A stretch of DNA of 64,000 bases from JACKNG01 sp040220855 (GCA_040220855.1 JAVJVZ010000017.1:1-64000), one strand, 5' to 3'; positions 1-8,949 are shown, counted from the first letter of the stretch. Notes: a model not told the origin generated them from the sequence alone. Numbers and translations: made by a program.

Positions 1-1345
1 CGGCATCGCCGAGCGCACGCGCCGCGTCGAGCGCCCGTTCGAGCGCAGCGAGCGCATCGCCATCCAGCGCAGGTGCACTGGCGCGGTTGGCATCGTCGAG
101 CTGCGCGACCACGTCGGCCTGCCGCGCGCGCAGGCCTTCGCAGCGCAGGCGCTGCTCGGCGAGGGCCTGCAGGTGACGGTTGAGCACCACGCGCTCGGCG
201 GCGGACGGCAGGCCGGCAAGCACGTCCTCACAGTCATGCGCCGGCGCAATGCGGCCAGCGTCCTGCGCCAGCGCCTCGCGCGCGTCGTCGATGAGCAGCT
301 CGCGTTCGCGCCGTGCCAGGCGTGCGCGCCGCGCCGGCTCAGCTGCCGCGGCGAGGCGCTCGATGGCATCGGCATGCTCCAGCACCGCGCCATCCAGCTC
401 GAGCCCGGCGAGCGCCGCCACGCAGCGCTCGCGATCGGCCCTGGCAGCAGCGCCGTCGGCACGTGCCCGCGCGAGCGCCTGCAGCGCAGCGAGGCGCTCT
501 TCGCGCGCCTCGGGCGCGAGCTCGGGCACCGCGGTCAGCGCCGCCAGCTCGCGCGCGAGTGCGTCCGCTCGACGCAGCAGCGGCTCCACCACGCGCAGCT
601 CGGTGAGCGCGTTCTGGCGGCGGCGTGTCGCTTCGAGCGAGGTATCGATCTCGGCGAGCTGCGCCACCGCATCGTCGTGGTCGCGGCTGAGACGCTGCCA
701 TTCGTTGGGCCGCACCTGCGCTTCGCGCAGTTCGCGCCGCGCCTGCTCGAGGGCGGCACGCGCTTCGTTGATGATCGCCTTGTGTGCACGCGCATGCGGG
801 TTGAACCAGGCCTTGGCCTCGTCGTCGAGCGCCGTGACGAGGTTCGCGATGCCGCGCGCGCCGGCACTCGCCTCGAACAGCGCCGCACCGAGCTCACCTT
901 CACCCTGGGAGAGATCATGGCCGCCTTTGCGCAGGCGCGCATGGTCGATACCGAACATGAGCTCGAACTCACCGCGCTCGAGACCACCGGTGAGGGCCTG
1001 CTCGAGCTCGGGCGGGGCGGGTCCGAGCACCGCCTCCGGTCCGCCGGCGAGGTCGAACAGGGCAAGTGTTTCCTTGCGACCCTTGCGCCGTACCAGCCCG
1101 ATGGTCTCGCCTTCGGCGGTGACGAACTCGCCCGCCACGCGCAGCTCGCGCGCGGCATGTACGAACGTGTCCATGCTGCGCTCGGGTATGCCGAAGCGCA
1201 GGTCGAGCATCGCGCGCAAGGCCGAGGACTTGCCGGCCTCGTTCGGCCCGAAGACGAGGTGCAGGGTAGCCGGCGTCGCGGCGAAATCGAGCGAGGTACC
1301 GCTGAACGGCCCGAACGCATGCAGTAACAGGCGCGCGAGGCGCAT
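1..1345 (-). CDS. SbcC/YhaN-like AAA ATPase, N-terminal part (runs off left edge)
   Basis: Only the first 448 residues are present; the gene continues beyond base 1. Residues 1-45 carry the start of an ABC/SMC-type ATPase with a Walker A loop GPNEAGKSS (about residues 34-42), as in the YhaN/SbcC/Rad50 group. The rest is Arg/Glu/Ala-rich helical sequence suited to a long coiled coil. Its ATG overlaps the stop of the upstream phosphoesterase gene (ATGA, 1342-1345), so the two are translationally coupled. By family knowledge such a pair forms a DNA end-processing nuclease/ATPase complex in the cytoplasm. Which branch it belongs to (SbcC or YhaN) cannot be settled without the missing C-terminus. 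The family call is firm; the substrate is inference. Confidence 0.85.
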   Translation of the reverse strand, partial: MRLARLLLHAFGPFSGTSLDFAATPATLHLVFGPNEAGKSSALRAMLDLRFGIPERSMDTFVHAARELRVAGEFVTAEGETIGLVRRKGRKETLALFDLAGGPEAVLGPAPPELEQALTGGLERGEFELMFGIDHARLRKGGHDLSQGEGELGAALFEASAGARGIANLVTALDDEAKAWFNPHARAHKAIINEARAALEQARRELREAQVRPNEWQRLSRDHDDAVAQLAEIDTSLEATRRRQNALTELRVVEPLLRRADALARELAALTAVPELAPEAREERLAALQALARARADGAAARADRERCVAALAGLELDGAVLEHADAIERLAAAAEPARRARLARRERELLIDDAREALAQDAGRIAPAHDCEDVLAGLPSAAERVVLNRHLQALAEQRLRCEGLRARQADVVAQLDDANRASAPALDGDALAALERALDAARALGDA

Positions 1346-2601
1346 CAGTCGTCGCGCTCGGCGAGCAGGCGCGCGAGCACGGTCGCCTCGGCATCGGCAA
1401 GCAGCGACCGCAGGGCCGCCGCGTCGCTGTCGAGCGCTACCGTGGCGTCGCCGAGTTCGGGCGGCAACTCGCGCAGCAGGCGCCCGAGTTCCGTATCGAT
1501 GAAACCGCGCAGCTGCGCCTCGTCGGCTGCGATGGTATCGACCAGGCGCACCAGCTCGCCGATGGCGTCGTCGCGGGCAAGCTGCGCGGCGCGATCGAAC
1601 GGCGCGGCCAATTCCACGCGCACCTGCTCGATCCAGACGTCCGCCTCGCCGAGATCCTGCGCCGCCGCCTGCACCTGGGCCGCCAGCGTGCCCGGGCTGC
1701 GCGCCTCGAGCGCATGCAGAGCGCTCGCACCGGTCAGCCTGACGCGCAGCGCGTGCAGACGGTCGGGCGCCGCGACGAGTTGCGGTTCCACCGCGGCACG
1801 GAACCGTGCAGCCACCGCGACGAGATCATCATCGCCGTCCAGCGCAACCTCGACCTGGTGCCAGCGCACCACGTCGAGCGCAACGAATTCCGCGCTGATG
1901 GCGCCACCCTCGACTGCGACCAGTTCGCAACCCTTCGGCCCGGTCTCGTTGGCATGACGCCCCTGCAGATTGCCCGGGAAGACGATGCGCGGCGACGCGC
2001 TGACCACCTCGCGCGCGTGCACGTGACCCAGCGCCCAGTAGTCGTAGCCCTTGGCGGTGAGCGTAGCCGGCTGGGTCGGTGCGTAGGTGTCGTGCCCGGC
2101 ACGGCCGGTCAGGCTGGTGTGCAGCAGGCCGATGTTGAACCACCCGGGGCGCGGTGCCGGGTAACCGGGCACGAGGTCCTCGTCGACCGCGCGGTTGGGG
2201 AAACTGCGCCCGTGCACGGCCGCCCCGAGCGCTTCGAGCTCGACCGTGGTGGCGACGCGGCTCGGGAACACGGTGACGTTGTCGGGCATCACGAGGCGCT
2301 TCGTGATCACGCTCTGGGCGTCATGGTTGCCCTGCACGATGAAGACGCGGATGCCGGCTCGCCCGAGGCGCACCATCTGGCCGCGGAAGAACAAACCGGT
2401 ATGAAAATCCTGCCAGTCGCCGTCGTAGATGTCGCCGGCGAGCAGCACGAAATCGACCTCCTCGGCGAGAGCGAGATCGACCAGGTTCTCGAGCGCCCGG
2501 CGCGTGGCCCCACGAATGCGTTCGACCGGCGCGCCCTCGTAGCGATCGAGGCCGCGCAGGGGGCTGTCGAGATGGAGATCGGCGGCGTGGATGAAACGCA
2601 T
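1345..2601 (-). CDS. SbcD/YhaO-like metallophosphoesterase (DNA repair exonuclease subunit)
   Basis: The 418-residue protein opens with MRFIHAADLHLDSPL, the first metal-binding motif (DxH) of calcineurin-like nucleases. LLAGDIYDGD and QGNHD follow (the GDxxD and GNHD motifs), and GHVHA comes later. These residues define the Mre11/SbcD/YhaO group, which cuts DNA ends with two metal ions. The start at 2601 was chosen because the catalytic motif begins there; the open frame runs 137 codons further upstream without family-like sequence. It overlaps the ATPase gene by 4 bases, so the two proteins are presumably made in fixed ratio and act as a complex. Confidence 0.9.
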   Translation of the reverse strand: MRFIHAADLHLDSPLRGLDRYEGAPVERIRGATRRALENLVDLALAEEVDFVLLAGDIYDGDWQDFHTGLFFRGQMVRLGRAGIRVFIVQGNHDAQSVITKRLVMPDNVTVFPSRVATTVELEALGAAVHGRSFPNRAVDEDLVPGYPAPRPGWFNIGLLHTSLTGRAGHDTYAPTQPATLTAKGYDYWALGHVHAREVVSASPRIVFPGNLQGRHANETGPKGCELVAVEGGAISAEFVALDVVRWHQVEVALDGDDDLVAVAARFRAAVEPQLVAAPDRLHALRVRLTGASALHALEARSPGTLAAQVQAAAQDLGEADVWIEQVRVELAAPFDRAAQLARDDAIGELVRLVDTIAADEAQLRGFIDTELGRLLRELPPELGDATVALDSDAAALRSLLADAEATVLARLLAERDD

Positions 2602-3063
2602 GGGGGGTACCTGTGCGGCGCGCAGCAGCAGCCGCCGGGGCACACGGGCCGGCCGCGGCGGGCGCGGCCGCATTATAGGCGTCGCCACGCGGCCTCGGCC
2701 GACCGCTTCGGCACCCATCGCCCTGTCCGTTGGATGCGACGGCGCGCGCCGTGGCGCACTCGTCTGCTGCGGCTCGCTGCGCGTATGACGTAACCGTGGG
2801 AATTCAGTGTCCGCTCTCATCGGGACGTCAGGGCGTCTGCCGCGCTTTGCGATCGTGATCTGAAAGTCCGCAACAAGCGCTTGCAGTTGCCCTTCGCACG
2901 GTGGTAACAACGTCTTAGCGTGCTGCGCAATCGAAACTGGTTGCAAGAATCGCGCAGCCAGGAATCTACCGACGCCATGGACGCGCGCCGTGCTGGTCCT
3001 GCAACCCGACACAGCGCGCGTGAAGGCTTCGGACTGCGTCAGCTTGTTTAAAGGATTGAATCG
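2602..3063. other. Intergenic region, divergent promoters expected
   Basis: This 462-base stretch lies between the nuclease pair (leftward) and an exported protein gene (rightward). The leftward frame stays open through it but shows no conserved motif. An AAAGGA ribosome-binding site sits just before the ATG at 3064. No RNA gene or clear repeat was seen. Confidence 0.4.
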
Positions 3064-3744
3064 ATGCGTACGCTGCTCCTGCTCGTCTTATCGTTGTTCT
3101 CGGCGGCTGTCCCCGCGGCTATGGTCACGGTCACGAACGCCGACTTCGAGGCCACCACGCCGCTACCTTTCGGCCAGCCGGTCATCGGGTTCTGGGGTTG
3201 GGACAACGTCCCTGGCTGGCGCAGCACCGTGGCACGCAACGCGGGCATCTGGCGCCAGGGCACAGCGCCGACGCTGGCACCGCTGGACGGCAGCACGCAA
3301 ACGGCATGGCTCGGCATCGCGGCCGGCACCGTAGCGGCGATCGAGCAGGACCTGGCCGAAGTGGTCCGCGCCGGCACCCGTTACGAGCTCAGCGTGTCCA
3401 TCGGCGATCGCTCTGATACGCCCCTCGGTTCACCCGACGGGACGCCCGCCAATGCCCGCGGCGGCTCGGTGAGTCTCCTCTCGGTGACCGGTGACGTACT
3501 CGCCACGGAGGTCTTTGACGGTGACTTCGTGCAGAACGGTTGGCGTGAGCTGCGGCTCGGCTTCACTCCGGATGCCGCCGATCTGGGCAAGCAGCTGCGC
3601 ATCCGCCTGCAGTCTGCCGGCATCCAGGTCAACTTCGACAATGTCAGCCTGAGCGCGACCAGTGTGCCGGTGCCGGGCGCGTTCGTCCTGCTGGCCGGTG
3701 CACTCGTGGCCGCGCCGCGATTCTGGCGCCGCCCGCGGCGCTGA
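3064..3744 (+). CDS. Exported protein with VPLPA-CTERM-type sorting tail
   Basis: The 226-residue protein starts with a Sec signal peptide (MRTLLLLVLSLFSAAVPAA) followed by VTVTNADFEA, typical of PEP-CTERM proteins with a single carbohydrate-binding-like beta-sandwich. Residues near the end, VNFDNVSLSA, are the usual last strand of such sandwiches. The C-terminus is a sorting signal: VPVPGA, a hydrophobic helix, then the basic run RFWRRPRR. In this family an exosortase cleaves the tail and the protein is released to the surface or polymer matrix. The ligand is unknown. The gene stands alone, with an AAAGGA site 6 bases before the ATG. It is one of seven such proteins in the window. Confidence 0.8.
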   Translation: MRTLLLLVLSLFSAAVPAAMVTVTNADFEATTPLPFGQPVIGFWGWDNVPGWRSTVARNAGIWRQGTAPTLAPLDGSTQTAWLGIAAGTVAAIEQDLAEVVRAGTRYELSVSIGDRSDTPLGSPDGTPANARGGSVSLLSVTGDVLATEVFDGDFVQNGWRELRLGFTPDAADLGKQLRIRLQSAGIQVNFDNVSLSATSVPVPGAFVLLAGALVAAPRFWRRPRR

Positions 3745-3870
3745 CGGCAGCTCACACGCGCGCGCGGAGCCACGCCAAGCCGGCCAACCCGCGCGCGTAG
3801 CGCGCCTCGCGACGATTGCTGCGCGCGAGCCCCCCGCACGAACGTCAGCACTCTGCGCGGGCTCGATCGC

Positions 3871-4120
3871 TCAGCGCTGCAACAAGCGGGTCGGCTCCGG
3901 CACGAAGGCATGGCCGCCACCCTGCGCGACCACTGCATCCAGCGCTGCCGCGACGCCGTTGGCGATCGCGTCAAACGCGATCAGGAAACCGTCACCGTGG
4001 AGAACGTTGTGCGCATTACCGCCGTCGATGAGCTCTACGCCGATGATTCCGACGTGCAGGGTGGCGTCTCCGCAAGAATGACCACCGCATTGTCAGCGGG
4101 CTGGAGATTGCCACCCGCCT
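3871..4120 (-). pseudogene. Possible degraded gene remnant
   Basis: On the minus strand, residues DNAVVILAE are readable near 4100-4080. After a +1/-1 frame change, a protein-like frame continues to a stop at 3871: HVGIIGVELIDGGNAHNVL, then GDGFLIAFDAIANGVAAALD, ending AFVPEPTRLLQR. No ATG, GTG or TTG opens the second frame in a sensible place. The composition looks coding, so this may be the frameshifted tail of a lost gene. It could also be chance openness in GC-rich DNA. The family is unrecognised. Confidence 0.3.
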
Positions 4121-4139
4121 GCTTTCGAGATCGATGATG

Positions 4140-4805
4140 TCAGCGCCGACGATTGCGCACGAGCAGCGCGAGCGGCGCGGTCAAGAGCAGGATTCCAGCA
4201 GGCACGGGCACGGGCGCCATGGCGTCGACGACGAGATTGTCGAAGCCGAAATTGCCGATTCCGCCACCGCCACTGCCCGGGCCGGAAGGTCCACCGACGT
4301 TTTCGAACGATATGCTCACCAGGCTGTCGCCGCTCAGCAGAATTCCAAAGAAGCCGTCGAAGGCATTGCCACGTCGCGCCTCGATGACGAGGGTTTCGCC
4401 GCTCGTCAACGTGACGGTGACATCGAACTCGTCGCCGTCACCCAGCAGCACATCCATGCCGACGAGGCTTGCGTCGGGGGCGAACGCGATGAAGCGACGC
4501 GACGCGGTCAATGGCAAATCGTTGCCAAGAAGGGCCTGGTTGGCCTCGTCGCTCGTGATGAAGGGGGCCACGCTGTCGAAGACCACCCCATTCGACAGCT
4601 TCAGCGGCGCGAGCTGCGCGCCCGGCGAATAGGATTCGAAATCCTCCACGAAACCCTGCCGCCCGATGAGCGTGTCTTCGAACTCGCCGCGATCGAGCTC
4701 GACAACCGTGGCGGATGCTGGCAGCGCAGTGATGGAAAGCATTGCGGCGACTGCCAGGTACCGCGATGAACGCGCACCAGGTGCCCTTGCTGACGTGTGC
4801 GCCAT
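4140..4805 (-). CDS. Exported protein with VPxPA-CTERM sorting tail
   Basis: The 221-residue protein begins MAHTSARAPGARSSRYLAVAA with a hydrophobic segment ending ALPASA, a signal peptide with a long basic n-region. The body contains FVEDFESYSPGAQL and NGVVFDSVAP, phrases common in PEP-CTERM surface proteins, and a Gly/Ser-rich stretch (GPSGPGSGGGG) before NFGFDNLVVDA. The tail is PVPVPAGILLL-helix-RNRRR, the sorting signal. I chose 4805 as start because GGGAATTC lies just upstream and the signal peptide then has normal length; the frame is open for 29 more codons. Function is unknown beyond surface export. It stands alone. Confidence 0.75.
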   Translation of the reverse strand: MAHTSARAPGARSSRYLAVAAMLSITALPASATVVELDRGEFEDTLIGRQGFVEDFESYSPGAQLAPLKLSNGVVFDSVAPFITSDEANQALLGNDLPLTASRRFIAFAPDASLVGMDVLLGDGDEFDVTVTLTSGETLVIEARRGNAFDGFFGILLSGDSLVSISFENVGGPSGPGSGGGGIGNFGFDNLVVDAMAPVPVPAGILLLTAPLALLVRNRRR

Positions 4806-4958
4806 GCTGAATTCCCTTTCTTCTGTTAGGTCCGCGGCGAAGCTACACGCGCTTGCACTCCGCGGCAACGCTGCCAAGCGGGAATCCTTCACGGTTGCCA
4901 GCCTGGCATGCCCCTAACGCGGCGCGTATCCGCTACGCGCCGCGCCGGACGCAAAACC

Positions 4959-5063
4959 TCAGGCCGACAGCCCCGGTGTCGTCGCGACCACGGCCTGCAT
5001 GAGGACAGCGATTCCGATGAGCTTGAGGACAGTGACGGTGGCGGCATGCTTGACGATGTTCAT
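4959..5063 (-). CDS. Small 34-residue hydrophobic peptide
   Basis: A short frame begins MNIVKHAATVTVLKLIGI and continues with a hydrophobic core to ATTPGLSA and a TGA stop. A strong AAGGAG site lies 7 bases before the ATG, better than most in this window, which is the main reason to believe it is translated. Residues 7-27 could form one membrane helix or an uncleaved signal. It is divergent from the LysR regulator at 5172, and the two share a palindrome-rich spacer. No homologue is recognised. It could be a regulatory target of the LysR protein, or a chance frame. Confidence 0.5.
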   Translation of the reverse strand: MNIVKHAATVTVLKLIGIAVLMQAVVATTPGLSA

Positions 5064-5123
5064 GGCTTTCTCCTTGCGTGTGTTGGCGTGGAACCTGGAA
5101 CGCAGTATGGAAGCGCGCCGCGC

Positions 5124-5173
5124 GTTGATAAATAATCAACTTTTCAAATTATTGTTCTCTTTATCTGAACAAT
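5124..5173. promoter_or_regulatory. Two inverted repeats before a LysR gene (candidate operator)
   Basis: GTTGAT-N5-ATCAAC (5124-5140) and ATTGTTC-N9-GAACAAT (5151-5173) are perfect inverted repeats in an unusually AT-rich spacer. The first fits the T-N11-A pattern of LysR boxes. The second overlaps the ATG of the LysR gene (5172). The site probably serves autoregulation and control of the divergent small peptide. Confidence 0.5.
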
Positions 5174-6080
5174 GGACAGGTTCGAGGAAATGCGCAATTT
5201 CGTGCGCGTGGTCGATGCCGGCAGCATCACGCGCGCGGCGACGCTCGGCCATACCGCGAAATCGGCCGTCAGCCGGCGTCTCGCCGATCTCGAGACGCGC
5301 CTCGGCGTGCAGCTGATCAACCGCACCACGCGTCGCATGACGCTGACCGATGCCGGCCATCGCTTCTATGCCGAGGCGAGCCGCCTGCTCGGCGAGCTTG
5401 CGACGGCGGAGGCGGAACTCGGCAGCGCGGAGGCGGCGCTGTCCGGGCGCATCCGGCTGGCCGCGCCCAGCACCTTCGGGCGTCTGCATCTCGGCGCAGC
5501 AATCAACGACTTCATCGCCGAACACCCGCAGATCCGCTTCGACATCGATTTCAATGACCGCCGCATCGATCTCATCGAGGAAGGCTTCGATCTCGCCATC
5601 CGCATCACGAAGATCCAGGACTCGCGTCTCGTCGCGCGCCCGCTCGCACGTGCCACGATGGCGGTCGTCGCCAGCCCCGCCTACTGGGCGCGCCACGGCC
5701 GCCCGCGACGCCCCGCCGATCTCGCCCGCCACCACGCCCTGGAATACGCCTACCGCGCCTCCTCCACCTGGCGCTACCGTGCAACCGGCAGCGGCGCCAG
5801 CGGCAGCGTGCGTGTGCCCGGCGTGCTCACCGCGAACAGCGGCGACTACCTGCTCGAAGCGGCCATCGCCGGGCTCGGCGTGATCCTGCAACCGCGCTTC
5901 ATCTGCTACCAGGCCATTCGGGCAGGCCTGCTGGAGCCGGTCTTTCCACGCCACGAGTGGAGTGACATCGCGGTCTACGCAGTCTACCCACAGACGCGCA
6001 GCCTGCCGCGCCGCCTGCGCGCCTTCATCGACTACCTCGCCGCACGCTGGGGCGACCACCCGGAATGGGAGGATTGCTGA
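5172..6080 (+). CDS. LysR-family transcriptional regulator
   Basis: At 302 residues it has normal LysR length. The N-terminus MDRFEEMRNFVRVVDAGSIT, then SAVSRRLADLETRLGVQLI and TRRMTLTDAG, is the canonical winged helix-turn-helix. The remainder is a periplasmic-binding-protein-like effector domain (SGRIRLAAPSTFGRLHL, then FDIDFNDRRIDLIEEGFDLAIRI). The subgroup resembles regulators of oxidoreductase or small-molecule stress genes. No Shine-Dalgarno sequence precedes the ATG; an inverted repeat overlaps it instead. Divergent neighbour: a 34-residue peptide. Convergent neighbour: katG. Effector and targets are unknown. Confidence 0.92.
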   Translation: MDRFEEMRNFVRVVDAGSITRAATLGHTAKSAVSRRLADLETRLGVQLINRTTRRMTLTDAGHRFYAEASRLLGELATAEAELGSAEAALSGRIRLAAPSTFGRLHLGAAINDFIAEHPQIRFDIDFNDRRIDLIEEGFDLAIRITKIQDSRLVARPLARATMAVVASPAYWARHGRPRRPADLARHHALEYAYRASSTWRYRATGSGASGSVRVPGVLTANSGDYLLEAAIAGLGVILQPRFICYQAIRAGLLEPVFPRHEWSDIAVYAVYPQTRSLPRRLRAFIDYLAARWGDHPEWEDC

Positions 6081-6185
6081 ACACCGGTGCGCACCGTCGA
6101 TTGCGCAATCTGCCACTCGGCACACGGAAGCCTGCGCAGACGCGCGGCGCCCGACCTCGTAGCTTGCCGCGCCGACTTCCGACAA

Positions 6186-6221
6186 TGACCGGCCCCGGGT
6201 TCCCTGCCCCGGGGCCGGTCA
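6186..6221. terminator. Strong hairpin between convergent LysR gene and katG
   Basis: A perfect 14-bp stem (TGACCGGCCCCGGG pairing with CCCGGGGCCGGTCA) encloses an 8-base loop. It sits 8 bases past the katG stop and about 105 bases past the LysR stop. No U-tract follows on either side, so it may be a bidirectional terminator or a 3'-end stabiliser. Confidence 0.55.
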
Positions 6222-6228
6222 CGCCAGG

Positions 6229-8397
6229 TCAACCTCGGGCGAGATCGAAGCGATCGGCGTTCATGACCTTCGTCCAGGCGGCGATGAAGTCGTGCACGAA
6301 GCGCTCGTGGTTGTCGTCCTGCGCGTAGAACTCGGCATACGCACGCAGGATTGAGTTTGCGCCGAACACCAGGTCGACGCGCGTTGCCGTCCAGCGCAGC
6401 TCGCCGGAGGCCCGGTCGCGCACTTCGTAGCGCCCGTCCGAAGCCGGCGTCCACGCGTAGCGCATGTCGGTCAGGTTGACGAAGAAGTCGTTGGTCAGTT
6501 GTCCGACGCGATCGGTGAAGACACCATCCTGCGTGCCGCCGTGGTTGGTGCCGAGCACCCGCATGCCACCGATGAGCACGGTCATCTCCGGCGCGGTCAG
6601 CCCCATCAACTGGGTGCGATCGAGCAGGAGTTCCTCCGCGCTCACCGCGTAGTCCTGCTTGAGCCAGTTGCGATAGCCGTCATGGATGGGTTCGAGCGGT
6701 GCGAAGGAATCGGCATCGGTCATCTCGTCACTGGCGTCACCGCGCCCGGGTGCGAACGGTACGGTGATGTCGTAGCCCGCGGCGCGCGCGGCCTGCTCGA
6801 TGCCGACATTGCCGGCGAGCACGATGACATCGGCAACGCTGGCACCGTTCTCCGCGGCAATGCCCTCCAGGATGTCGAGCACGCGCGCCAGCCGCTCGGG
6901 TTCGTTGCCGGCCCAATCCTTCTGCGGTGCGAGGCGGATACGCGCGCCGTTGGCGCCGCCGCGCATGTCGGAGCCGCGGAAGGTCCGCGCGCTGTCCCAG
7001 GCGGTCGCGACCAGCTCGCCGATGCCGAGCCCGCTGCCGGCGATGCAGGCCTTGACGGCAGCGACATCGTAATCGCGCTTGCCGGCCGGTACCGGGTCCT
7101 GCCAGATGAGATCCTCGGCCGGCACGTCCGGCCCGACGTAGCGCGCCTTCGGCCCCATGTCACGATGGGTGAGCTTGAACCAGGCGCGCGCGAAGACCTC
7201 GGAGAAATAGTCCGGATCGCGGTAGAAGCGCTCGGAAATCGCGCGGTAGGTGGGGTCGGTGATCATCGCCATGTCGGCGTCGGTCATGATCGGGTTGTAG
7301 CGGATCGACGCATCCTCGACATCGACCGGCCGGTCTTCCTCCGCGATCTGCTTCGGCTCCCACTGCCAGGCACCGGCCGGACTCTTCCTGCTCTCCCATT
7401 CGTGGTTGAACAGCATGCGGAAGTAACCGTTGTCCCAGCGCGTCGGATGGGTGGTCCAGGCACCTTCGATGCCGCTCGTCACGGTGTCGCGACCGCAGCC
7501 CTTGCCGTTCGGGTTGCGCCAACCGAGACCCTGCTCGTGTACGTCGGCCGCTTCCGGATCGGCTCCGAGCAGCGTGGCATCACCGTTGCCGTGACACTTG
7601 CCGACGGTATGGCCGCCAGCCGTCAGCGCCACGGTCTCCTCGTCGTTCATCGCCATGCGCGCGAAGGTTTCGCGCACGTCCTGTGCCGTACGCATCGGGT
7701 CGGGGACGCCGCCGACGCCTTCCGGGTTGACGTAGATGAGCCCCATCTGTACCGCGGCGAGCGGGTTCTCCAGCGAGCCGCGGTCGTCGCCGTCGTAGCG
7801 GCTCGCGCCGAGCCACTCCTTCTCGGCGCCCCAGTAGGTGTCCTTCTCCGGGTGCCAGATGTCTTCGCGGCCGAAGGCGAACCCGAAGGTCTTGAGGCCC
7901 ATCGACTCGTAGGCAATGGTGCCCGCGAGGATGATCAGATCAGCCCAGCTCACGCGGTTGCCGTACTTCTTCTTGATTGGCCACAGCAGGCGGCGTGCCT
8001 TGTCGAGATTGACGTTGTCAGGCCAGGCGTTGATCGGCGCGAAACGCTGGTTACCGGTACCGCCGCCACCACGGCCGTCAGCGATGCGGTAGGTGCCGGC
8101 GGCATGCCAGGCCATGCGGATCATGAGACCACCGTAATGGCCCCAGTCGGCCGGCCACCACGACTGGCTGTCGGTCATCAGGGCGTGCAGGTCCTGCTTG
8201 AGACCGGCCACGTCGAGCGATTGCAGCGCCTCGCGGTAGTCGAAATCCGCGCCGAACGGGTCGGTCTTGCGGTCATGCTGATGGAGGATGTCGAGGTTGA
8301 GGGCGTTCGGCCACCAATCCATGTTCGAGCTGCCAGTCCTGGTGGCACCTCCATGCATTACCGGGCACTTGCCTGCGGGTGCTTGCGTGTCGTTCAT
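6229..8397 (-). CDS. katG: Catalase-peroxidase KatG
   Basis: The bifunctional heme enzyme (722 residues, full length) destroys H2O2 and peroxidises small substrates in the cytoplasm. The distal-site triad is visible as RMAWH: Arg94, Trp97, His98. The proximal heme ligand is His263 in TAGGHTVGKCHG. The Met-Tyr-Trp adduct needed for catalase activity can form from Trp97, Tyr222 (IYVNPEG) and Met248 (ARMAM). The C-terminal duplicated domain follows from about residue 420. The start MNDTQAPAGKCPVMHGG at 8397 has GGGAG upstream and matches the family; nine more codons are open before it. A possible OxyR-like half-site lies upstream. Confidence 0.97.
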   Translation of the reverse strand: MNDTQAPAGKCPVMHGGATRTGSSNMDWWPNALNLDILHQHDRKTDPFGADFDYREALQSLDVAGLKQDLHALMTDSQSWWPADWGHYGGLMIRMAWHAAGTYRIADGRGGGGTGNQRFAPINAWPDNVNLDKARRLLWPIKKKYGNRVSWADLIILAGTIAYESMGLKTFGFAFGREDIWHPEKDTYWGAEKEWLGASRYDGDDRGSLENPLAAVQMGLIYVNPEGVGGVPDPMRTAQDVRETFARMAMNDEETVALTAGGHTVGKCHGNGDATLLGADPEAADVHEQGLGWRNPNGKGCGRDTVTSGIEGAWTTHPTRWDNGYFRMLFNHEWESRKSPAGAWQWEPKQIAEEDRPVDVEDASIRYNPIMTDADMAMITDPTYRAISERFYRDPDYFSEVFARAWFKLTHRDMGPKARYVGPDVPAEDLIWQDPVPAGKRDYDVAAVKACIAGSGLGIGELVATAWDSARTFRGSDMRGGANGARIRLAPQKDWAGNEPERLARVLDILEGIAAENGASVADVIVLAGNVGIEQAARAAGYDITVPFAPGRGDASDEMTDADSFAPLEPIHDGYRNWLKQDYAVSAEELLLDRTQLMGLTAPEMTVLIGGMRVLGTNHGGTQDGVFTDRVGQLTNDFFVNLTDMRYAWTPASDGRYEVRDRASGELRWTATRVDLVFGANSILRAYAEFYAQDDNHERFVHDFIAAWTKVMNADRFDLARG

Positions 8398-8474
8398 CGC
8401 GGATCTCCCTGGTTGGTCTGCCACTCGTTGGCAACGTTGAGGATATCCGCTGGATTCGTGATTTGAACAATCGA

Positions 8475-8489
8475 TTAGACGATCTCTAT
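8475..8489 (-). promoter_or_regulatory. OxyR-like half-site upstream of katG
   Basis: Read on the katG strand, ATAG-N7-CTAA lies about 80-90 bases before the start codon. It matches the first two tetranucleotides of the OxyR consensus (ATAG-N7-CTAT) in 7 of 8 bases; the downstream half is not recognisable. Control of katG by OxyR would be expected from family knowledge, but this site alone is weak. Confidence 0.3.
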
Positions 8490-8577
8490 CAATAGTTGCC
8501 GCCTACTGAAAGTGATCCCCCATGCGGGCACGAGGCCGCTGGGTAAGCGACACCCGCGACCTCGTCCGCGCAGTAGC

Positions 8578-8949
8578 TCAGGCCTCGCGGTGGTAGGCCT
8601 TCGACGTCACCAGCCAGCCGCCGCCAATCTTGTGGTACGAGAGGTAATCGACGAAGTACATGTCGCCGATGCGCACGCGCACCTTGGCCAGGGCCTGGGT
8701 GTCGCTCGAGAAGTCGAGCATGATGACCTGCGTCTCGCGCGGTGCGCCCTGCGCCTTGGGCGAGGTGCGACCGGCCAGCACTTCCTTGTACTGCGGTGCC
8801 GGCCAGCAGCTCATCTCGCCTTCGCGAAAGCCGTGCAGCTGGGCAGTCTGCGCGAAGACCTTGTCGAAGTTGCCGACGTCGCAGTCGTACATCAGGTCGA
8901 AATACATCTCGAGCGCGTCGCTCATTTCCTGGATCAGTTTCGGGTTCAT
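8578..8949 (-). CDS. NTF2-like / putative lumazine-binding-type protein
   Basis: The 123-residue single-domain protein has the cone-shaped NTF2-like pattern: an N-terminal helix pair (EMSDALEMYFDLMYDCDVGNFDKVFAQTAQLHGF is its full extent, here residues 9-42), then strands ending VRVRIGDMYFVDYLSYHKI and GWLVTSKAYHRE. The late GGGWLVTSKAYH phrase is typical of the SnoaL-like/Lumazine_bd_2 group. These proteins bind or isomerise small hydrophobic molecules or act as stress-linked scaffolds. No catalytic Asp/His dyad can be assigned with confidence. It lies upstream of katG on the same strand but 180 bases away, so co-transcription is uncertain. Confidence 0.75.
   Translation of the reverse strand: MNPKLIQEMSDALEMYFDLMYDCDVGNFDKVFAQTAQLHGFREGEMSCWPAPQYKEVLAGRTSPKAQGAPRETQVIMLDFSSDTQALAKVRVRIGDMYFVDYLSYHKIGGGWLVTSKAYHREA

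Noticed and set aside
6499..8466. Long open frame (655 codons) on the plus strand opposite katG
   Set aside because: KatG is unmistakable on the other strand. In GC-rich DNA the antisense frame stays open by codon bias, and it has no recognisable domain.
8475..8489. Full OxyR operator before katG
   Set aside because: Only the first half fits the consensus; the second pair of tetranucleotides is not recognisable.
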